Shown: piece by piece, positions 9,190 to 18,799 of the stretch
How the letters are laid out: every line of letters begins with the position of its first letter
Position numbering within the stretch: the first letter of the stretch is position 1
Source of the DNA: Burkholderia lata
GTDB taxonomy: Bacteria > Pseudomonadota > Gammaproteobacteria > Burkholderiales > Burkholderiaceae
Direction of reading: 5' to 3'
NCBI RefSeq assembly: GCF_902499335.1
Contig: NZ_CABVQK010000007.1
Span: 124,001-188,000, forward strand
Length of the DNA stretch: 64,000 nt
Program-made: the position numbers and the translations under genes
Notes under the pieces: generated by a model
What the model was told of the DNA's origin: nothing
Databases searched by the model: none
What the model saw: only the letters and a program-made list of their open reading frames with translations

Positions 9190-9261
9190 GGTGTGTCCCC
9201 GTGCAGGGCCCCGCGATGGGCATGGACTCACGATAGCCGATCGTCGCGGCTGTTCAAGCGC

Positions 9262-9290
9262 AAAAAAAACGGCCGCCCACCGGGCGGCCG
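9262..9290 (-). terminator. Intrinsic terminator of the mdtABC operon
   Basis: On the minus strand a perfect 9-bp GC stem (arms 9282-9290 and 9270-9278) is followed by eight T (A-run at 9262-9269 on the plus strand). It follows the mdtC stop codon directly. Confidence 0.9.
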
Positions 9291-9296
9291 CTTTCA

Positions 9297-12200
9297 TCAC
9301 TCCCCGGCGACGGCCGGCCCGCCGGTATTCCCGCGGCGGTTGCGGCGTTTCTCGCCCCACACGCGGAAGCGGTCCATGTACAGGTAGACGACCGGCGTCG
9401 TATAGAGCGTCAGCACTTGCGACACGATCAGGCCGCCGGCGATCGCGATCCCGAGCGGCGCGCGCAGTTCGGCGCCGTCGCCGCTGCCGAACGCGAGCGG
9501 CAGCGCGCCCAGCAGCGCGGCCATCGTCGTCATCATGATCGGGCGGAAGCGCAGCAGGCACGCCTCGTGGATCGCGTCGAACGACGACTTCTGGTTGTTG
9601 CGCGTCTGGTCGATCGCGAAGTCGACCATCATGATCGCGTTCTTCTTCACGATACCGATCAGCAGGATCACGCCGATCAGCGCGATGATGCTGAACTCGG
9701 TCTTGAACAGCAGCAGCGCGAGCAGCGCGCCGACACCGGCCGACGGCAGCGTCGACAGGATCGTGATCGGGTGGATGTAGCTCTCGTACAGGATCCCGAG
9801 CACGATGTAGACGGCCAGCAGCGCCGCGAGGATCAGGATCGGCTGGTCGTTCATCGACTGCTGGAACGCCTGCGCGGTGCCCTGGAAGCTGCCAACGATG
9901 GTCGGCGGGACGCCGACCTGCGCCATCGTCTGGTAGATCACCTGCGTCGCTTGCGACAGCGACACGCCGGGCGGCAGGTTGAACGAGATCGTCGTCGCGA
10001 CGAACAGCCCCTGGTGGTTGACCGACAGCGGCGTCGTGCTCGGCCCGAACGTCGCGATCGCCGACAGCGGGATCATCGTCGATTTCGACGTCGACACCGA
10101 CGCACCCGACGACGCGCTCGACTTGCCGCTCGCCGCGATCGAGTTGAGCGCCTGGTTGCGCGCGGAGTCGGACGCGATCGCCGCGGCGCTCTGCGTGGCC
10201 GTGCCGGCGCTCGATGTGCCGGCGGAGGTTGCGGCGTAGGTGCCGGCGGCCGCGTTGGTGGTCTGCGAGCCATTCGCGCTGCCGCCCGACGTGCTGACCC
10301 ACACCTGGTTCAGCATCTCGGGGCTCTGCCAGTACTTCGGCGCGACTTCCATCACGACGTGGTACTGGTTCAGCGGGTTGTAGATCGTCGAGACCTGGCG
10401 CTGGCCGAACGCGTCGTACAGCGTGTTGTCGATCTGCGCGGGCTTGATGCCGAAGCGCGCGGCCGTCGCGCGGTCGATCGTCACCATCGCCTCGAGGCCG
10501 CCTTGCTGCTGGTCCGAGTTCACGTCGGTCAGCTCGGGCAGCTTCTGCAGCGCCTCGGTCAGGATCGGCCCCCACTTGTACAGGTCGGCGCTCGAATCGC
10601 CGAGCAGCGTGAACTGGTACTGCGCGTTGCTCTGCCGGCCGCCGACGCGGATGTCCTGCGCCGCCTGCAGGAACGTGCGTGCGCCCGCGACGTCCGCCAG
10701 CGGCGGGCGCAACTGCTGGATCACCTGGTCGGCCGACAGCTTGCGCTCGGTGCGATCCTTCAGCGTGACGAACATGAAGCCCGAGTTGGTCTGCGTGCCG
10801 CCGGTGAAGCCCGCGACGCTCTTCACGTTCGGGTTGCTCTGCACGATCCGCATCATCTCGGAGAACTTCAGCTTCATCGCCTGGAACGACGTCGACTGGT
10901 CGGCCTGGATGCCGCCGATCATCAGCCCGGTGTCCTGCTGCGGGAAGAAGCCCTTCGGCACGACGATGTACAGGTAGACGTTCAGCCCGATCGTCGCGAA
11001 CAGGGTCAGCAGGATCAGCAACGGCCGGCGCAGCGCCCACGACAGCGAGCGCTCGTAGCCGCGCTGCATGCGGCTGAAACAGCGTTCCAGGAATCGCGCG
11101 AAGCGGCCTTCGCTCTGCGGTTCGTGCGACTCGGGCAGCAGGCGCGCGCACATCATCGGCGTGACCGTGAGCGACACCGCGAGCGAGACGGCGATCGCGA
11201 GCGACAGCGTCAGCGCGAACTCGCGGAACAGGCGCCCGACGATGCCGCCCATCAGCAGGATCGGCAGGAACACCGCGACGAGCGAAATACTCATCGACAG
11301 CACCGTGAAGCCGACCTCGCGCGCGCCGTCGAACGCGGCCTGCATCCGCGACTTGCCGTTCTCGATGTGCCGCGAGATGTTCTCGAGCACGACGATCGCA
11401 TCGTCGACGACGAAGCCGGTCGCGACGATCAGCGCCATCAGCGACAGGTTGTCGATCGAGAAGCCGAGCAGGTACATCGCGCCGAACGTGCCGATGATCG
11501 AGATCGGCACCGCGACGCTCGGGATCAGCGTCGCGCGCCAGTTGCGCAGGAACAGGAACACGACCATCACCACGAGGCTGACCGCGATCAGCAGCGTGTG
11601 CTCGGTGTCCTTCAGCGACGCGCGAATGGTGGTCGAGCGGTCGAGCACCGGCGTGACCGTGATGTCGGCGGGCAGCGACGCGGTGAGCTGCGGCAGTGCC
11701 GCGCGCACGCGATCGATCGTGTCGATGATGTTCGCGCCGGGCGAGCGGTAGAGGATCACGAGCACCGCGCGCTTGCCGTTGGACAGGCCGAGGTTGCGGA
11801 GATCCTCGACCGAATCGACGACGTTGGACAGGTCGGACAGCCGCACGGCCGCGCCGTTGCGATACGCGACGACGAGATCGCGGTATTGCGACGCCTGGGA
11901 TGCCTGGTCGTTCGTATACAGCTGGTAGTGCTGCGGGCCGAACTCGATCGCGCCCTTCGGCGCGTTGGCGTTCGCGGAGGCGAGCGCCGCGCGCACGTCC
12001 TCGAGGCCGATCCCGTAGTGGAACAGCGCTTGCGGCTCGAGCTCGACGCGCACGGCCGGGTTCGCGGAGCCGCTCACCGAGACCTGGCCGATCCCGTCGA
12101 TCTGAGACAGCGACTGCTGCAGCACCGTCGACGCGGAGTCGTACAGCTTCGCGGGCGACGAGGTCTCCGACGTCAGCGACACGATCATGATCGGCGAGTC

Positions 12201-12605
12201 GGCCGGGTTGACCTTGCGGTAGGTCGGGTTGCTCTTCAGCGCGGCGGGCAGGTCGGCGCGTGCCGCGTTGATCGCGGCCTGCACGTCGCGGGCGGCGCCG
12301 TCGATGTCGCGGTTCAGGCCGAACTGCAGCGTGATCCGCGCATTGCCGACCGTGCTCGTCGACGTCATTTCCGAGACGTCGGCGATCGAGCCGAGGTGCC
12401 GTTCGAGCGGGCTCGTCACGCTGGTCGCGACGGTCTCGGGGCTTGCGCCGGGCAGCGACGCCTGTACCGAGATCGTCGGGAAGTCGACCTGCGGCAGCGG
12501 CGACACCGGCAGCTTGATGAACGCGAACAGGCCCGCGAGCGCGACGCCGATCGCGAGCAGCGTCGTCGCGACGGGGCGGGTGATGAAGGGGCGCGACAGG
12601 TTCAT
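9297..12605 (-). CDS. mdtC: RND efflux pump inner-membrane subunit, MdtC type, with a Ser/Ala/Thr insertion
   Basis: The 1102-residue product is a resistance-nodulation-division permease with 12 expected membrane segments and two large periplasmic loops. It begins [17 protein letters not shown], and carries the [13 protein letters not shown] motif of the proton relay. It would exchange protons for drugs or bile-salt-like compounds across the inner membrane together with MdtB. The protein is longer than the usual 1025-1040 residues because of a roughly 70-residue low-complexity Ser/Ala/Thr/Gly insertion in the second periplasmic loop, encoded at about 10080-10295. The gene starts three bases after the mdtB stop, so it is translationally close-coupled. 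No outer-membrane factor gene follows. Confidence 0.9.
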   Translation of the reverse strand: MNLSRPFITRPVATTLLAIGVALAGLFAFIKLPVSPLPQVDFPTISVQASLPGASPETVATSVTSPLERHLGSIADVSEMTSTSTVGNARITLQFGLNRDIDGAARDVQAAINAARADLPAALKSNPTYRKVNPADSPIMIVSLTSETSSPAKLYDSASTVLQQSLSQIDGIGQVSVSGSANPAVRVELEPQALFHYGIGLEDVRAALASANANAPKGAIEFGPQHYQLYTNDQASQASQYRDLVVAYRNGAAVRLSDLSNVVDSVEDLRNLGLSNGKRAVLVILYRSPGANIIDTIDRVRAALPQLTASLPADITVTPVLDRSTTIRASLKDTEHTLLIAVSLVVMVVFLFLRNWRATLIPSVAVPISIIGTFGAMYLLGFSIDNLSLMALIVATGFVVDDAIVVLENISRHIENGKSRMQAAFDGAREVGFTVLSMSISLVAVFLPILLMGGIVGRLFREFALTLSLAIAVSLAVSLTVTPMMCARLLPESHEPQSEGRFARFLERCFSRMQRGYERSLSWALRRPLLILLTLFATIGLNVYLYIVVPKGFFPQQDTGLMIGGIQADQSTSFQAMKLKFSEMMRIVQSNPNVKSVAGFTGGTQTNSGFMFVTLKDRTERKLSADQVIQQLRPPLADVAGARTFLQAAQDIRVGGRQSNAQYQFTLLGDSSADLYKWGPILTEALQKLPELTDVNSDQQQGGLEAMVTIDRATAARFGIKPAQIDNTLYDAFGQRQVSTIYNPLNQYHVVMEVAPKYWQSPEMLNQVWVSTSGGSANGSQTTNAAAGTYAATSAGTSSAGTATQSAAAIASDSARNQALNSIAASGKSSASSGASVSTSKSTMIPLSAIATFGPSTTPLSVNHQGLFVATTISFNLPPGVSLSQATQVIYQTMAQVGVPPTIVGSFQGTAQAFQQSMNDQPILILAALLAVYIVLGILYESYIHPITILSTLPSAGVGALLALLLFKTEFSIIALIGVILLIGIVKKNAIMMVDFAIDQTRNNQKSSFDAIHEACLLRFRPIMMTTMAALLGALPLAFGSGDGAELRAPLGIAIAGGLIVSQVLTLYTTPVVYLYMDRFRVWGEKRRNRRGNTGGPAVAGE

Positions 12606-12608
12606 CGC

Positions 12609-15600
12609 TTACGCATCCGTGCGCGTGCCGGCTTGCGGGCCGTGGCGTTCGAACCAGCCGCGCACGCGGCGCGCGAGCGAGTCGAAGCCGAGATAGATCA
12701 CGGGCGTCGTGAACAGCGTCAGCACCTGCGACACGATCAGGCCACCGGCGATCGCGATCCCGAGCGGCTGGCGCAGCTCGGAGCCGGCGCCGGAGCCGAC
12801 GATCAGCGGCACCGCGCCGAGCAGTGCGGCGAGCGTCGTCATCAGGATCGGCCGGAAGCGTAGCAGGCACGCCTGGTAGATCGCCTCGCGCGGCGGCTTG
12901 CCTTCGACGCGCTCGGCCTCGAGCGCGAAGTCGATCATCATGATCGCGTTCTTCTTCACGATGCCGATCAGCAGCACGATGCCGATGATCCCGATGATGT
13001 CGAGGTCGTGCCCGGTGATCATCAACGCGAGCAGCGCGCCGACGCCGGCCGACGGCAGCGTCGACAGGATCGTGATCGGGTGGATGTAGCTCTCGTACAG
13101 CACGCCGAGCACGATGTACATCGTGATGACCGCGGCGAGGATCAGGAACAGCTGGTTCGACAGCGACGCCTGGAACGCGAGCGCCGCGCCCTGGAAGCGC
13201 GTCTGGAACGACGCGGGCAGCCCGATGTCCTTCTCGGCGGTGTCGATCGCCTTGACCGCCTCGCCGAGCGACGCGCCGGCCGCGAGGTTGAACGAGATGG
13301 TGGTCGACGGGAACTGCGACAGGTGCGCGACCAGGAGCGGCGACGGCCGTTCGTGGAACGACGCGATCGACGACAGCGGCACCTGGCCGCCGCCCGCCGA
13401 CGGCAGGTAGATGTCGTTCAGCGATTGCGCGTAGTGCTGCTCCTTCGGCTCGGACTCGAGAATCACGCGGTACTGGTTCGACTGCGTGAAGATCGTCGAC
13501 ACGATGCGCTGGCCGAACGCGTCGTACAGCGCGTTGTCGACGGTCGCAGGCGTGATGCCGAAGCGCGCGGCGCTCGGACGGTCGATCTCGATGTAGACGG
13601 ACTGGCCGTTGCTCTGCAGGTCGGTCGCGACGTCGGCGAGCGACGGCTCCTGCTGCAGCCGCGCGACGAGCTTCGGCACCCAGGTCGCGAATTCTTCCGA
13701 GTTCGGGCTCGTCAGCATGAACTGGTACTGCGTCGGGCTGACGGTCGAGTCGATCGTCAGGTCCTGCACCGACTGCATGAAGAGCGAGATGCCGGTGATG
13801 TTCGCGACGCGGTGCTGCAGGTCGCGGATGATCTGCGCGGCCGTCTCGGAGCGTTCGTCGCGCGCCTTCAGGTTGATCAGCATCCGGCCGCTGTTCAGCG
13901 TGATGTTGCTGCCGTCGACGCCGATGAAAGACGTGAGGCTCTCGACGTTCGGATCCTTCAGGATCTCGGCCGCGAGCGCCTGCTGGCGCTCGGCCATCGC
14001 GCCGTACGAGATCGACTGCGGCGCCTGCGTGATCGCCTGGATCACGCCGGTATCCTGCGCCGGGAAGAAGCCCTTCGGCACGTAGACGTACAGCAGGCCC
14101 GTCAGCGCGAGCGTCAGCAGCGCGACGACGAGCGTCGAGCGCTGGCGGTTCAGCACCCATTCGAGCGCGACCGCGTAGCGCGCGATCACCCAGTCGATTG
14201 CCTGGTGCACGCGTGCCTCGAAGCGATGGCTCTCGGGCGGCGGCGAATGGCGCAGCAGCTTCGCGCACATCATCGGCACGAGCGTGAGCGACACGATCGC
14301 CGAGATCACGATCGTCACCGCGAGCGTGATCGCGAATTCATGGAACAGGCGCCCGACCACGTCGCCCATGAACAGCAGCGGGATCAGCACCGCGATCAGC
14401 GATACCGTCAGCGAGATGATCGTGAAGCCGATCTGCTTCGAGCCCTTCAGCGCGGCCTCGAGCCCTGTTTCGCCTTCCTCGACGTAGCGCGCGATGTTCT
14501 CGATCATCACGATCGCATCGTCGACCACGAAGCCGGTCGCGATGGTGAGCGCCATCAGCGACAGGTTGTTCAGCGAGAAGCCGGCCAGGTACATCACCGC
14601 GAGCGTGCCGATCAGCGACAGCGGCACCGACAGGCTCGGGATGATCGTCGCGTAGATGTTCGCGAGGAACAGGTACATCACCAGCACGACCAGCCCGACC
14701 GCGAGCAGCAGCTCGAACTGCACGTCGCGCACGGCGGCGCGGATCATCGTCGTGCGGTCGGTGACGATCTCCACGTCGAGCGCGGCCGGCAGCGTTTCCT
14801 GCAGCTTCGGCAATTGCGCCTTGATCGCGTCGACCGTCTGGATCACGTTCGCGCCAGGCTGGCGCTGCACGTTCAGGATGATCGCGGGGTCGGAATTCAC
14901 CCACGCGCCGAGCTTGGTGTTCTCCGAGCCGGCGACGACCGTCGCGACGTCGGTGAGCATCACCGGGCGGCCGTTCTTGTAGGCGACGACCGCGCTGTTG
15001 TACTGGTCGGCGCTCGTGAGCTGGTCGTTCGCGTTGATCGTGTATGCGCGCGTCGGGCCGTCGAAGTTGCCCTTCGGCGTGTTCACGTTCAGGTTCGAGA
15101 TCGTCGTGCGCAGGTCGTCGAGGTTCATCCCGTACTGCGCGAGCGCGGTCGGGTTCGCCTGGATCCGCACGGCCGGGCGGTTGCCGCCCGACAGGCTGAC
15201 GAGACCGACGCCCGCGACCTGCGAGATCTTCATCGCGAGGCGCGTGTCGGCGAGATCCTGCACCTGCGTGAGCGGCAGCGTCTTCGACTTGACGGCGAGC
15301 GTCAGCACCGGCGCGTCGGCCGGGTTGACCTTCGCGTAGATCGGCGGGGCAGGGAGGTCGGACGGCAGCAGGTTGCCGGCCGCGTTGATCGCGGCCTGCA
15401 CTTCCTGTTCGGCGATGTCGAGCGGCAGGTCGAGCGAGAACTGCAGCGTGATCACGGACGAGCCGGCCGAGCTTTGCGACGACATCTGGTTCAGCGACGG
15501 CATCTGCCCGAACTGCCGCTCGAGCGGCGCGGTGACCGACGAGGTCATCACCTCCGGGCTGGCGCCCGGATAGAAGGTCTGGACCTGGATCGTCGGATAG

Positions 15601-15722
15601 TCGACTTCCGGCAGCGCGGCGAGCGGCAGGAAGCGCAGTGCGACGAGACCGGCCAGCATGATCGCCGCCATCAGGAGGGCGGTGCCGACCGGCCGGAGAA
15701 TGAAGAGGCGGGATGGATTCAT
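12609..15722 (-). CDS. mdtB: RND efflux pump inner-membrane subunit, MdtB type
   Basis: The 1037-residue product is a full-length RND permease of the heteromeric MdtB/MdtC class, starting [19 protein letters not shown]. The motif [13 protein letters not shown], and the repeated [15 protein letters not shown] segment found in both mdtB and mdtC, confirm the family. In Escherichia coli the working pump contains MdtB and MdtC with MdtA as periplasmic adaptor and TolC as outer channel. Here the order mdtA-mdtB-mdtC is kept, with 15 bp between mdtA and mdtB. Confidence 0.92.
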   Translation of the reverse strand: MNPSRLFILRPVGTALLMAAIMLAGLVALRFLPLAALPEVDYPTIQVQTFYPGASPEVMTSSVTAPLERQFGQMPSLNQMSSQSSAGSSVITLQFSLDLPLDIAEQEVQAAINAAGNLLPSDLPAPPIYAKVNPADAPVLTLAVKSKTLPLTQVQDLADTRLAMKISQVAGVGLVSLSGGNRPAVRIQANPTALAQYGMNLDDLRTTISNLNVNTPKGNFDGPTRAYTINANDQLTSADQYNSAVVAYKNGRPVMLTDVATVVAGSENTKLGAWVNSDPAIILNVQRQPGANVIQTVDAIKAQLPKLQETLPAALDVEIVTDRTTMIRAAVRDVQFELLLAVGLVVLVMYLFLANIYATIIPSLSVPLSLIGTLAVMYLAGFSLNNLSLMALTIATGFVVDDAIVMIENIARYVEEGETGLEAALKGSKQIGFTIISLTVSLIAVLIPLLFMGDVVGRLFHEFAITLAVTIVISAIVSLTLVPMMCAKLLRHSPPPESHRFEARVHQAIDWVIARYAVALEWVLNRQRSTLVVALLTLALTGLLYVYVPKGFFPAQDTGVIQAITQAPQSISYGAMAERQQALAAEILKDPNVESLTSFIGVDGSNITLNSGRMLINLKARDERSETAAQIIRDLQHRVANITGISLFMQSVQDLTIDSTVSPTQYQFMLTSPNSEEFATWVPKLVARLQQEPSLADVATDLQSNGQSVYIEIDRPSAARFGITPATVDNALYDAFGQRIVSTIFTQSNQYRVILESEPKEQHYAQSLNDIYLPSAGGGQVPLSSIASFHERPSPLLVAHLSQFPSTTISFNLAAGASLGEAVKAIDTAEKDIGLPASFQTRFQGAALAFQASLSNQLFLILAAVITMYIVLGVLYESYIHPITILSTLPSAGVGALLALMITGHDLDIIGIIGIVLLIGIVKKNAIMMIDFALEAERVEGKPPREAIYQACLLRFRPILMTTLAALLGAVPLIVGSGAGSELRQPLGIAIAGGLIVSQVLTLFTTPVIYLGFDSLARRVRGWFERHGPQAGTRTDA

Positions 15723-15737
15723 CGAGCGGCCCGCGCG

Positions 15738-17108
15738 TTACTGGGCCGCGGGGGCCGCTGCCTGCGACGCGCCGTGCTTGTGTCCACCGCGATGGCCGCC
15801 GGCACCCGATGCCCCCGACGCCGTACCGGCGCCGCGCGCGCCCGATGCGCCTTTCGGCTTGTCGGCCGGGATCGAGATCTTCGCGCCTTCGCGCAGGCGG
15901 TCGGAGCCGTCGGTCACCACGCGCTCGCCGAGTGAGACGCCGCTGACGATGCTCGTGCGTTCGCCGTCGACCGGGCCGATCGTGACCTTGCGTACCGTCA
16001 CCGTGTTGTCGGGTTTCACGATGTAGACGAACTGGCCGATCGAGCCGGTCAGCACCGCGGACGTCGGCACGATCGTCGCATTGCGCAGCACGTCGACGAG
16101 CAGGCGCGTGTTCACGAACTGATTCGGGAACAGCATGCCTTCCTTGTTATCGAAGTTCGCGCGCAGCTTGACCGTGCCCGTGCTCGTGTCGATCTGGTTG
16201 TCGAGCGTCGCGAGCGCGCCCGTCTCGAGCGGCACCGTGTTGTTGCGGTTGTACGCGGTGACCGACAGCTTCTGGCCCGCGTTCACCTGCTTGAGGATCT
16301 GCGGCAGGTTGTCTTCCGACGTCGTGAAGATCACGCTCATCGGCTGCAACTGCGTGATCACGACGAGGCCGCTGGTATCGCCCGGCGTCACGTAGTTGCC
16401 GGGGTCGACCTGACGCAGGCCGACGCGGCCCGACACCGGCGCGGTGATGCGCGCATACGTGAGGTTGAGCTTCGCGGAATCGATCGCGGCCTGGTCGGTC
16501 TTCACCGCGCCTTCGTATTGCTTGACGAGCGACGCCTGCGTATCGACGGTCTGCGACGCGATCGAGTCCTGCGACAGCAGCGTCTGGTAGCGCTTCAGGT
16601 CGAGGCGGGCCGTTGCGAGCAGCGCGGAGTCGCGCGCGTGCGTGCCTTCGGCGTTCTCGAGCGACACCTGGTACGGGCGCGGGTCGATCTGCGCGAGCAC
16701 GTCGCCCTTCTTGACGATCTGGCCTTCCTGGAACGAGACCGACTGCAGGTAGCCCGACAACTGCGTCTTGACCGTCACGTTCGCGAGCGGCGTGACGGTG
16801 CCGAGCGCGGACAGCACGATCGGCATTTCGCCCTGCGTCGCGGTCGCGACCTGCACGGGCTGCGGAACGTTCGCCATCGCGGCGGGGCCGCCGCGGCCGC
16901 GGTGGCCGCCGGCACCACCGGCGGCGCTGGCGCCCGCGCCGTTCGCACCGCTGCCGGTTGCCGGCGTGCGGTTCCACGGGTGCCACCACAGCAGGCCGCC
17001 GATGACGACGACCGCGAGCGCGCCGGCCATCAGCGTGCGGCGCGGGCGCCGCGCGGCGGGGGACGCGGGGTCTTTCGAAGGAGGCGTGGGCTTTTGTTCG
17101 TTATCCAT
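15738..17108 (-). CDS. mdtA: RND efflux periplasmic adaptor, MdtA type
   Basis: The 456-residue membrane-fusion protein has a Pro/Arg-rich cytoplasmic start, one membrane anchor at about residues 25-45 (T-L-M-A-G-A-L-A-V-V-V-I-G-G-L-L-W-W), a Gly/Ala linker, then the barrel-sandwich and alpha-hairpin domains. The lipoyl-like half motif is G-Q-I-V-K-K-G-D-V-L-A-Q-I-D, and the matching half is I-T-A-P-V-S-G-R-V-G-L-R. It would link the MdtBC pump to an outer-membrane channel. The C-terminal tail is Gly/Ala/His-rich. The first gene of the operon; a 253-bp gap (17109-17361) to the IclR gene upstream must hold its promoter. Confidence 0.9.
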   Translation of the reverse strand: MDNEQKPTPPSKDPASPAARRPRRTLMAGALAVVVIGGLLWWHPWNRTPATGSGANGAGASAAGGAGGHRGRGGPAAMANVPQPVQVATATQGEMPIVLSALGTVTPLANVTVKTQLSGYLQSVSFQEGQIVKKGDVLAQIDPRPYQVSLENAEGTHARDSALLATARLDLKRYQTLLSQDSIASQTVDTQASLVKQYEGAVKTDQAAIDSAKLNLTYARITAPVSGRVGLRQVDPGNYVTPGDTSGLVVITQLQPMSVIFTTSEDNLPQILKQVNAGQKLSVTAYNRNNTVPLETGALATLDNQIDTSTGTVKLRANFDNKEGMLFPNQFVNTRLLVDVLRNATIVPTSAVLTGSIGQFVYIVKPDNTVTVRKVTIGPVDGERTSIVSGVSLGERVVTDGSDRLREGAKISIPADKPKGASGARGAGTASGASGAGGHRGGHKHGASQAAAPAAQ

Positions 17109-17361
17109 CGTGATCTGTCAGGAAGACGGCGCGGCGGGCCGGAAATCGGACTGCTGGGCTGCGCGTGGGCGAGCGGTGCCGGGAGGGGGCGCCCGGCTCG
17201 GTCCGGGCCCCCGCCGGTCTGCGCGGGAAAAGAGCGGTGCGCACCGCGAGTGCGGCGCGACGATGGGCATGATCCTACGTCCCGTCCCCGTTACAGTCCA
17301 GTGGTCTATCTTTCAACGGGTTACGGTCGTTACAGAACGCGACTGGGCGATGACGAAACGA

Positions 17362-18186
17362 TTACACGCTGATGCGCCGGGCCGGTGCGCCGCCGATTTC
17401 GCGCGTGATTTTCGCGATGCATTCGTGCAGCGCGGGCACCACGTGTTCGTGCAGCCATTCCGGCGGGCACTGGTGCGACGCGCCACCGCAATTCACCGAA
17501 TAGCGCTGGCCCGACGGGCCGACGAAACCGGCCGCGACGGCATTCAGGCCTTCGCGCCATTCGCCGATCGCGATCGCGTGGCCGTCGCGCATCGCGTCGT
17601 CCAGCGCGGGGTTCAGGCGCGCGGACACATGCGGCCAGTCGTCGCCGGCCGTCGTGCGCAGCGACTCGAGCAATTGGCGGCGTTCGTCGTCCTCGAGTGC
17701 GGCAAGATACGCGCGGCCTACCGCGGTGCGCGCGATGTCCATCCGCGAGCCGATCTCGAGGCGCGTGACGAGTACGGCCGAGCGCGGCCGGATCACGTCG
17801 ATCGCGACCATGTCGAGCCGGTCTCGCACCGCGAGGTGCACGGACAGCGACGTGCGTTCGGCCAGCTCGATCATGAACGGCCGCGAACGCGCGCGGATGT
17901 CGAAGTTGCGCAGGAAGCCGTGGCTCAGTTCGAGCACCGATGCGGTGAGGACGAAGCGCTCGCTGTCGGGCAACTGGAACAGGAAGCCGGCGCTGACGAG
18001 CGTTGCGGTGATGCGCGAGACGGTCGGCTTCGGGATGCCGGTCAGTTCGGTCAGTTCGCGGTTGCTGACGGGCGCGTCGGCCGCCGCGATGCGACGCAGC
18101 ACGGCGAGGCCGCGGGCGAGGGCGGTGATCTCGTCGGGTGACGATTCACGGTCCCGCAACGCGGGAGAGGTTACAGTTGTCGACAC
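17362..18186 (-). CDS. IclR-family transcriptional regulator
   Basis: The 274-residue protein has an N-terminal winged helix-turn-helix (about 20-80: L-A-R-G-L-A-V-L-R-R-I, N-R-E-L-T-E-L-T-G-I-P-K-P-T-V-S-R) and a C-terminal effector-binding domain with G-R-A-Y-L-A-A-L and V-N-A-V-A-A-like segments. This is the PcaR/PobR-type IclR layout, often controlling aromatic-compound genes. The start is GTG at 18186, preceded by a GAGAGA stretch; no in-frame ATG lies near the domain start. It is on the same strand as, and 253 bp upstream of, mdtA. IclR control of an RND pump is unusual, so the link is only positional. Confidence 0.8.
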   Translation of the reverse strand: MSTTVTSPALRDRESSPDEITALARGLAVLRRIAAADAPVSNRELTELTGIPKPTVSRITATLVSAGFLFQLPDSERFVLTASVLELSHGFLRNFDIRARSRPFMIELAERTSLSVHLAVRDRLDMVAIDVIRPRSAVLVTRLEIGSRMDIARTAVGRAYLAALEDDERRQLLESLRTTAGDDWPHVSARLNPALDDAMRDGHAIAIGEWREGLNAVAAGFVGPSGQRYSVNCGGASHQCPPEWLHEHVVPALHECIAKITREIGGAPARRISV

Positions 18187-18372
18187 GAGGGATTCTCTCT
18201 AATTCCGAAACTCGATTTCAATTTTGTTGGTATTGTAGGACTATTGTCAAAGGATGCATGTTCCGCGGGCGAACCGGTCATTGGATGAGATTTTACGGGT
18301 TCACCCTTGGTTTATTAGGAAAACGCTCAATTGAGCGTTGCCAGAAAGTGCATGAACCGGTGCAAATACCGC

Positions 18373-18401
18373 TTGACTTGTCGGGCGGAAACGGAAAGAA
18401 T
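18373..18401 (+). promoter_or_regulatory. Sigma-70 type promoter of candidate sRNA
   Basis: TTGACT (18373-18378) and AAGAAT (18396-18401) are separated by exactly 17 bp, close to the sigma-70 consensus. No protein gene follows on this strand, so the predicted transcript (start near 18408) would run into the structured stretch ending at the terminator near 18530. Confidence 0.5.
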
Positions 18402-18407
18402 GTCTCA

Positions 18408-18534
18408 CGTTTTCGAAACATCGTTTCAAGAGTTTAACCGGCAACGATGTTTCGCGCAGTCTCTCAGGTTCTAGCACGGCCCTCGGAATGGCTAGAACTT
18501 TTTTAGCGCCACGGTCTCCGTGGCGCTTTTTTTT
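18408..18534 (+). ncRNA. Candidate small RNA of about 127 nt with three stem-loops
   Basis: The 613-bp gap between the IclR gene and phoX (18187-18799) contains no credible ORF but three consecutive perfect inverted repeats. They are a 12-bp stem at 18414-18425/18443-18454 with a 17-nt loop, an 8-bp stem at 18468-18475/18491-18498 followed by six T, and a 10-bp stem at 18505-18514/18518-18527 followed by eight T. A well-spaced promoter lies just upstream. The last hairpin is a textbook intrinsic terminator, and the middle one could be an earlier terminator. I do not recognise the RNA family. It could also be a leader without a gene or a regulator-binding palindrome, but the promoter-hairpins-terminator arrangement favours an sRNA. 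Confidence 0.55.
18499..18534 (+). terminator. Intrinsic terminator of the candidate sRNA
   Basis: A perfect 10-bp stem AGCGCCACGG/CCGTGGCGCT with a 3-nt loop is followed by T8 at 18527-18534. It is preceded by the T6 of the upstream hairpin (18499-18504). Confidence 0.85.
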
Positions 18535-18657
18535 GCCCGTCTTTCTGCTCGTCCGCCCGGACGCGTCAGGCCCGTATTATCCCCCGATCGTCAAAACCCT
18601 CTGTTTGAACGCAGGCGGTATCTGTTTGCACGCGCGCTTTGCGTGATTCGCATGCGC

Positions 18658-18692
18658 AAAAAAAAGCGCGATGCCCGCACTGGGCATCGCGC
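18658..18692 (-). terminator. Intrinsic terminator of phoX
   Basis: On the minus strand an 11-bp perfect stem (arms 18682-18692 and 18666-18676, 5-nt loop) is followed by eight T (A-run 18658-18665). It lies about 108 bp past the phoX stop codon. Confidence 0.85.
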
Positions 18693-18799
18693 ATGAAACG
18701 GCGTGGAGCGCCGACGAATGAACGGTGATGAAGAAGGGCCCGGCCAGGGGCGCCCGGCCAGGGACTCCCAAGGGGGCAGGCCCTCCTCGCGTGGCCCCC

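Noticed and set aside
9417..12863. A 1148-codon open frame on the plus strand opposite mdtC/mdtB
   Set aside because: Arg/Asp/His-rich shadow of the real genes caused by G/C-biased third positions; no family resemblance.
8806..14268. A 1820-codon open frame on the minus strand
   Set aside because: It runs through mdtC and mdtB in another frame of high-GC DNA. The translation is arginine-rich without domains, except its end, which is the real VOC gene (8806-9189).
13008..15935. A 975-codon plus-strand frame opposite mdtB
   Set aside because: Same shadow pattern; the minus-strand frame gives a full RND protein.
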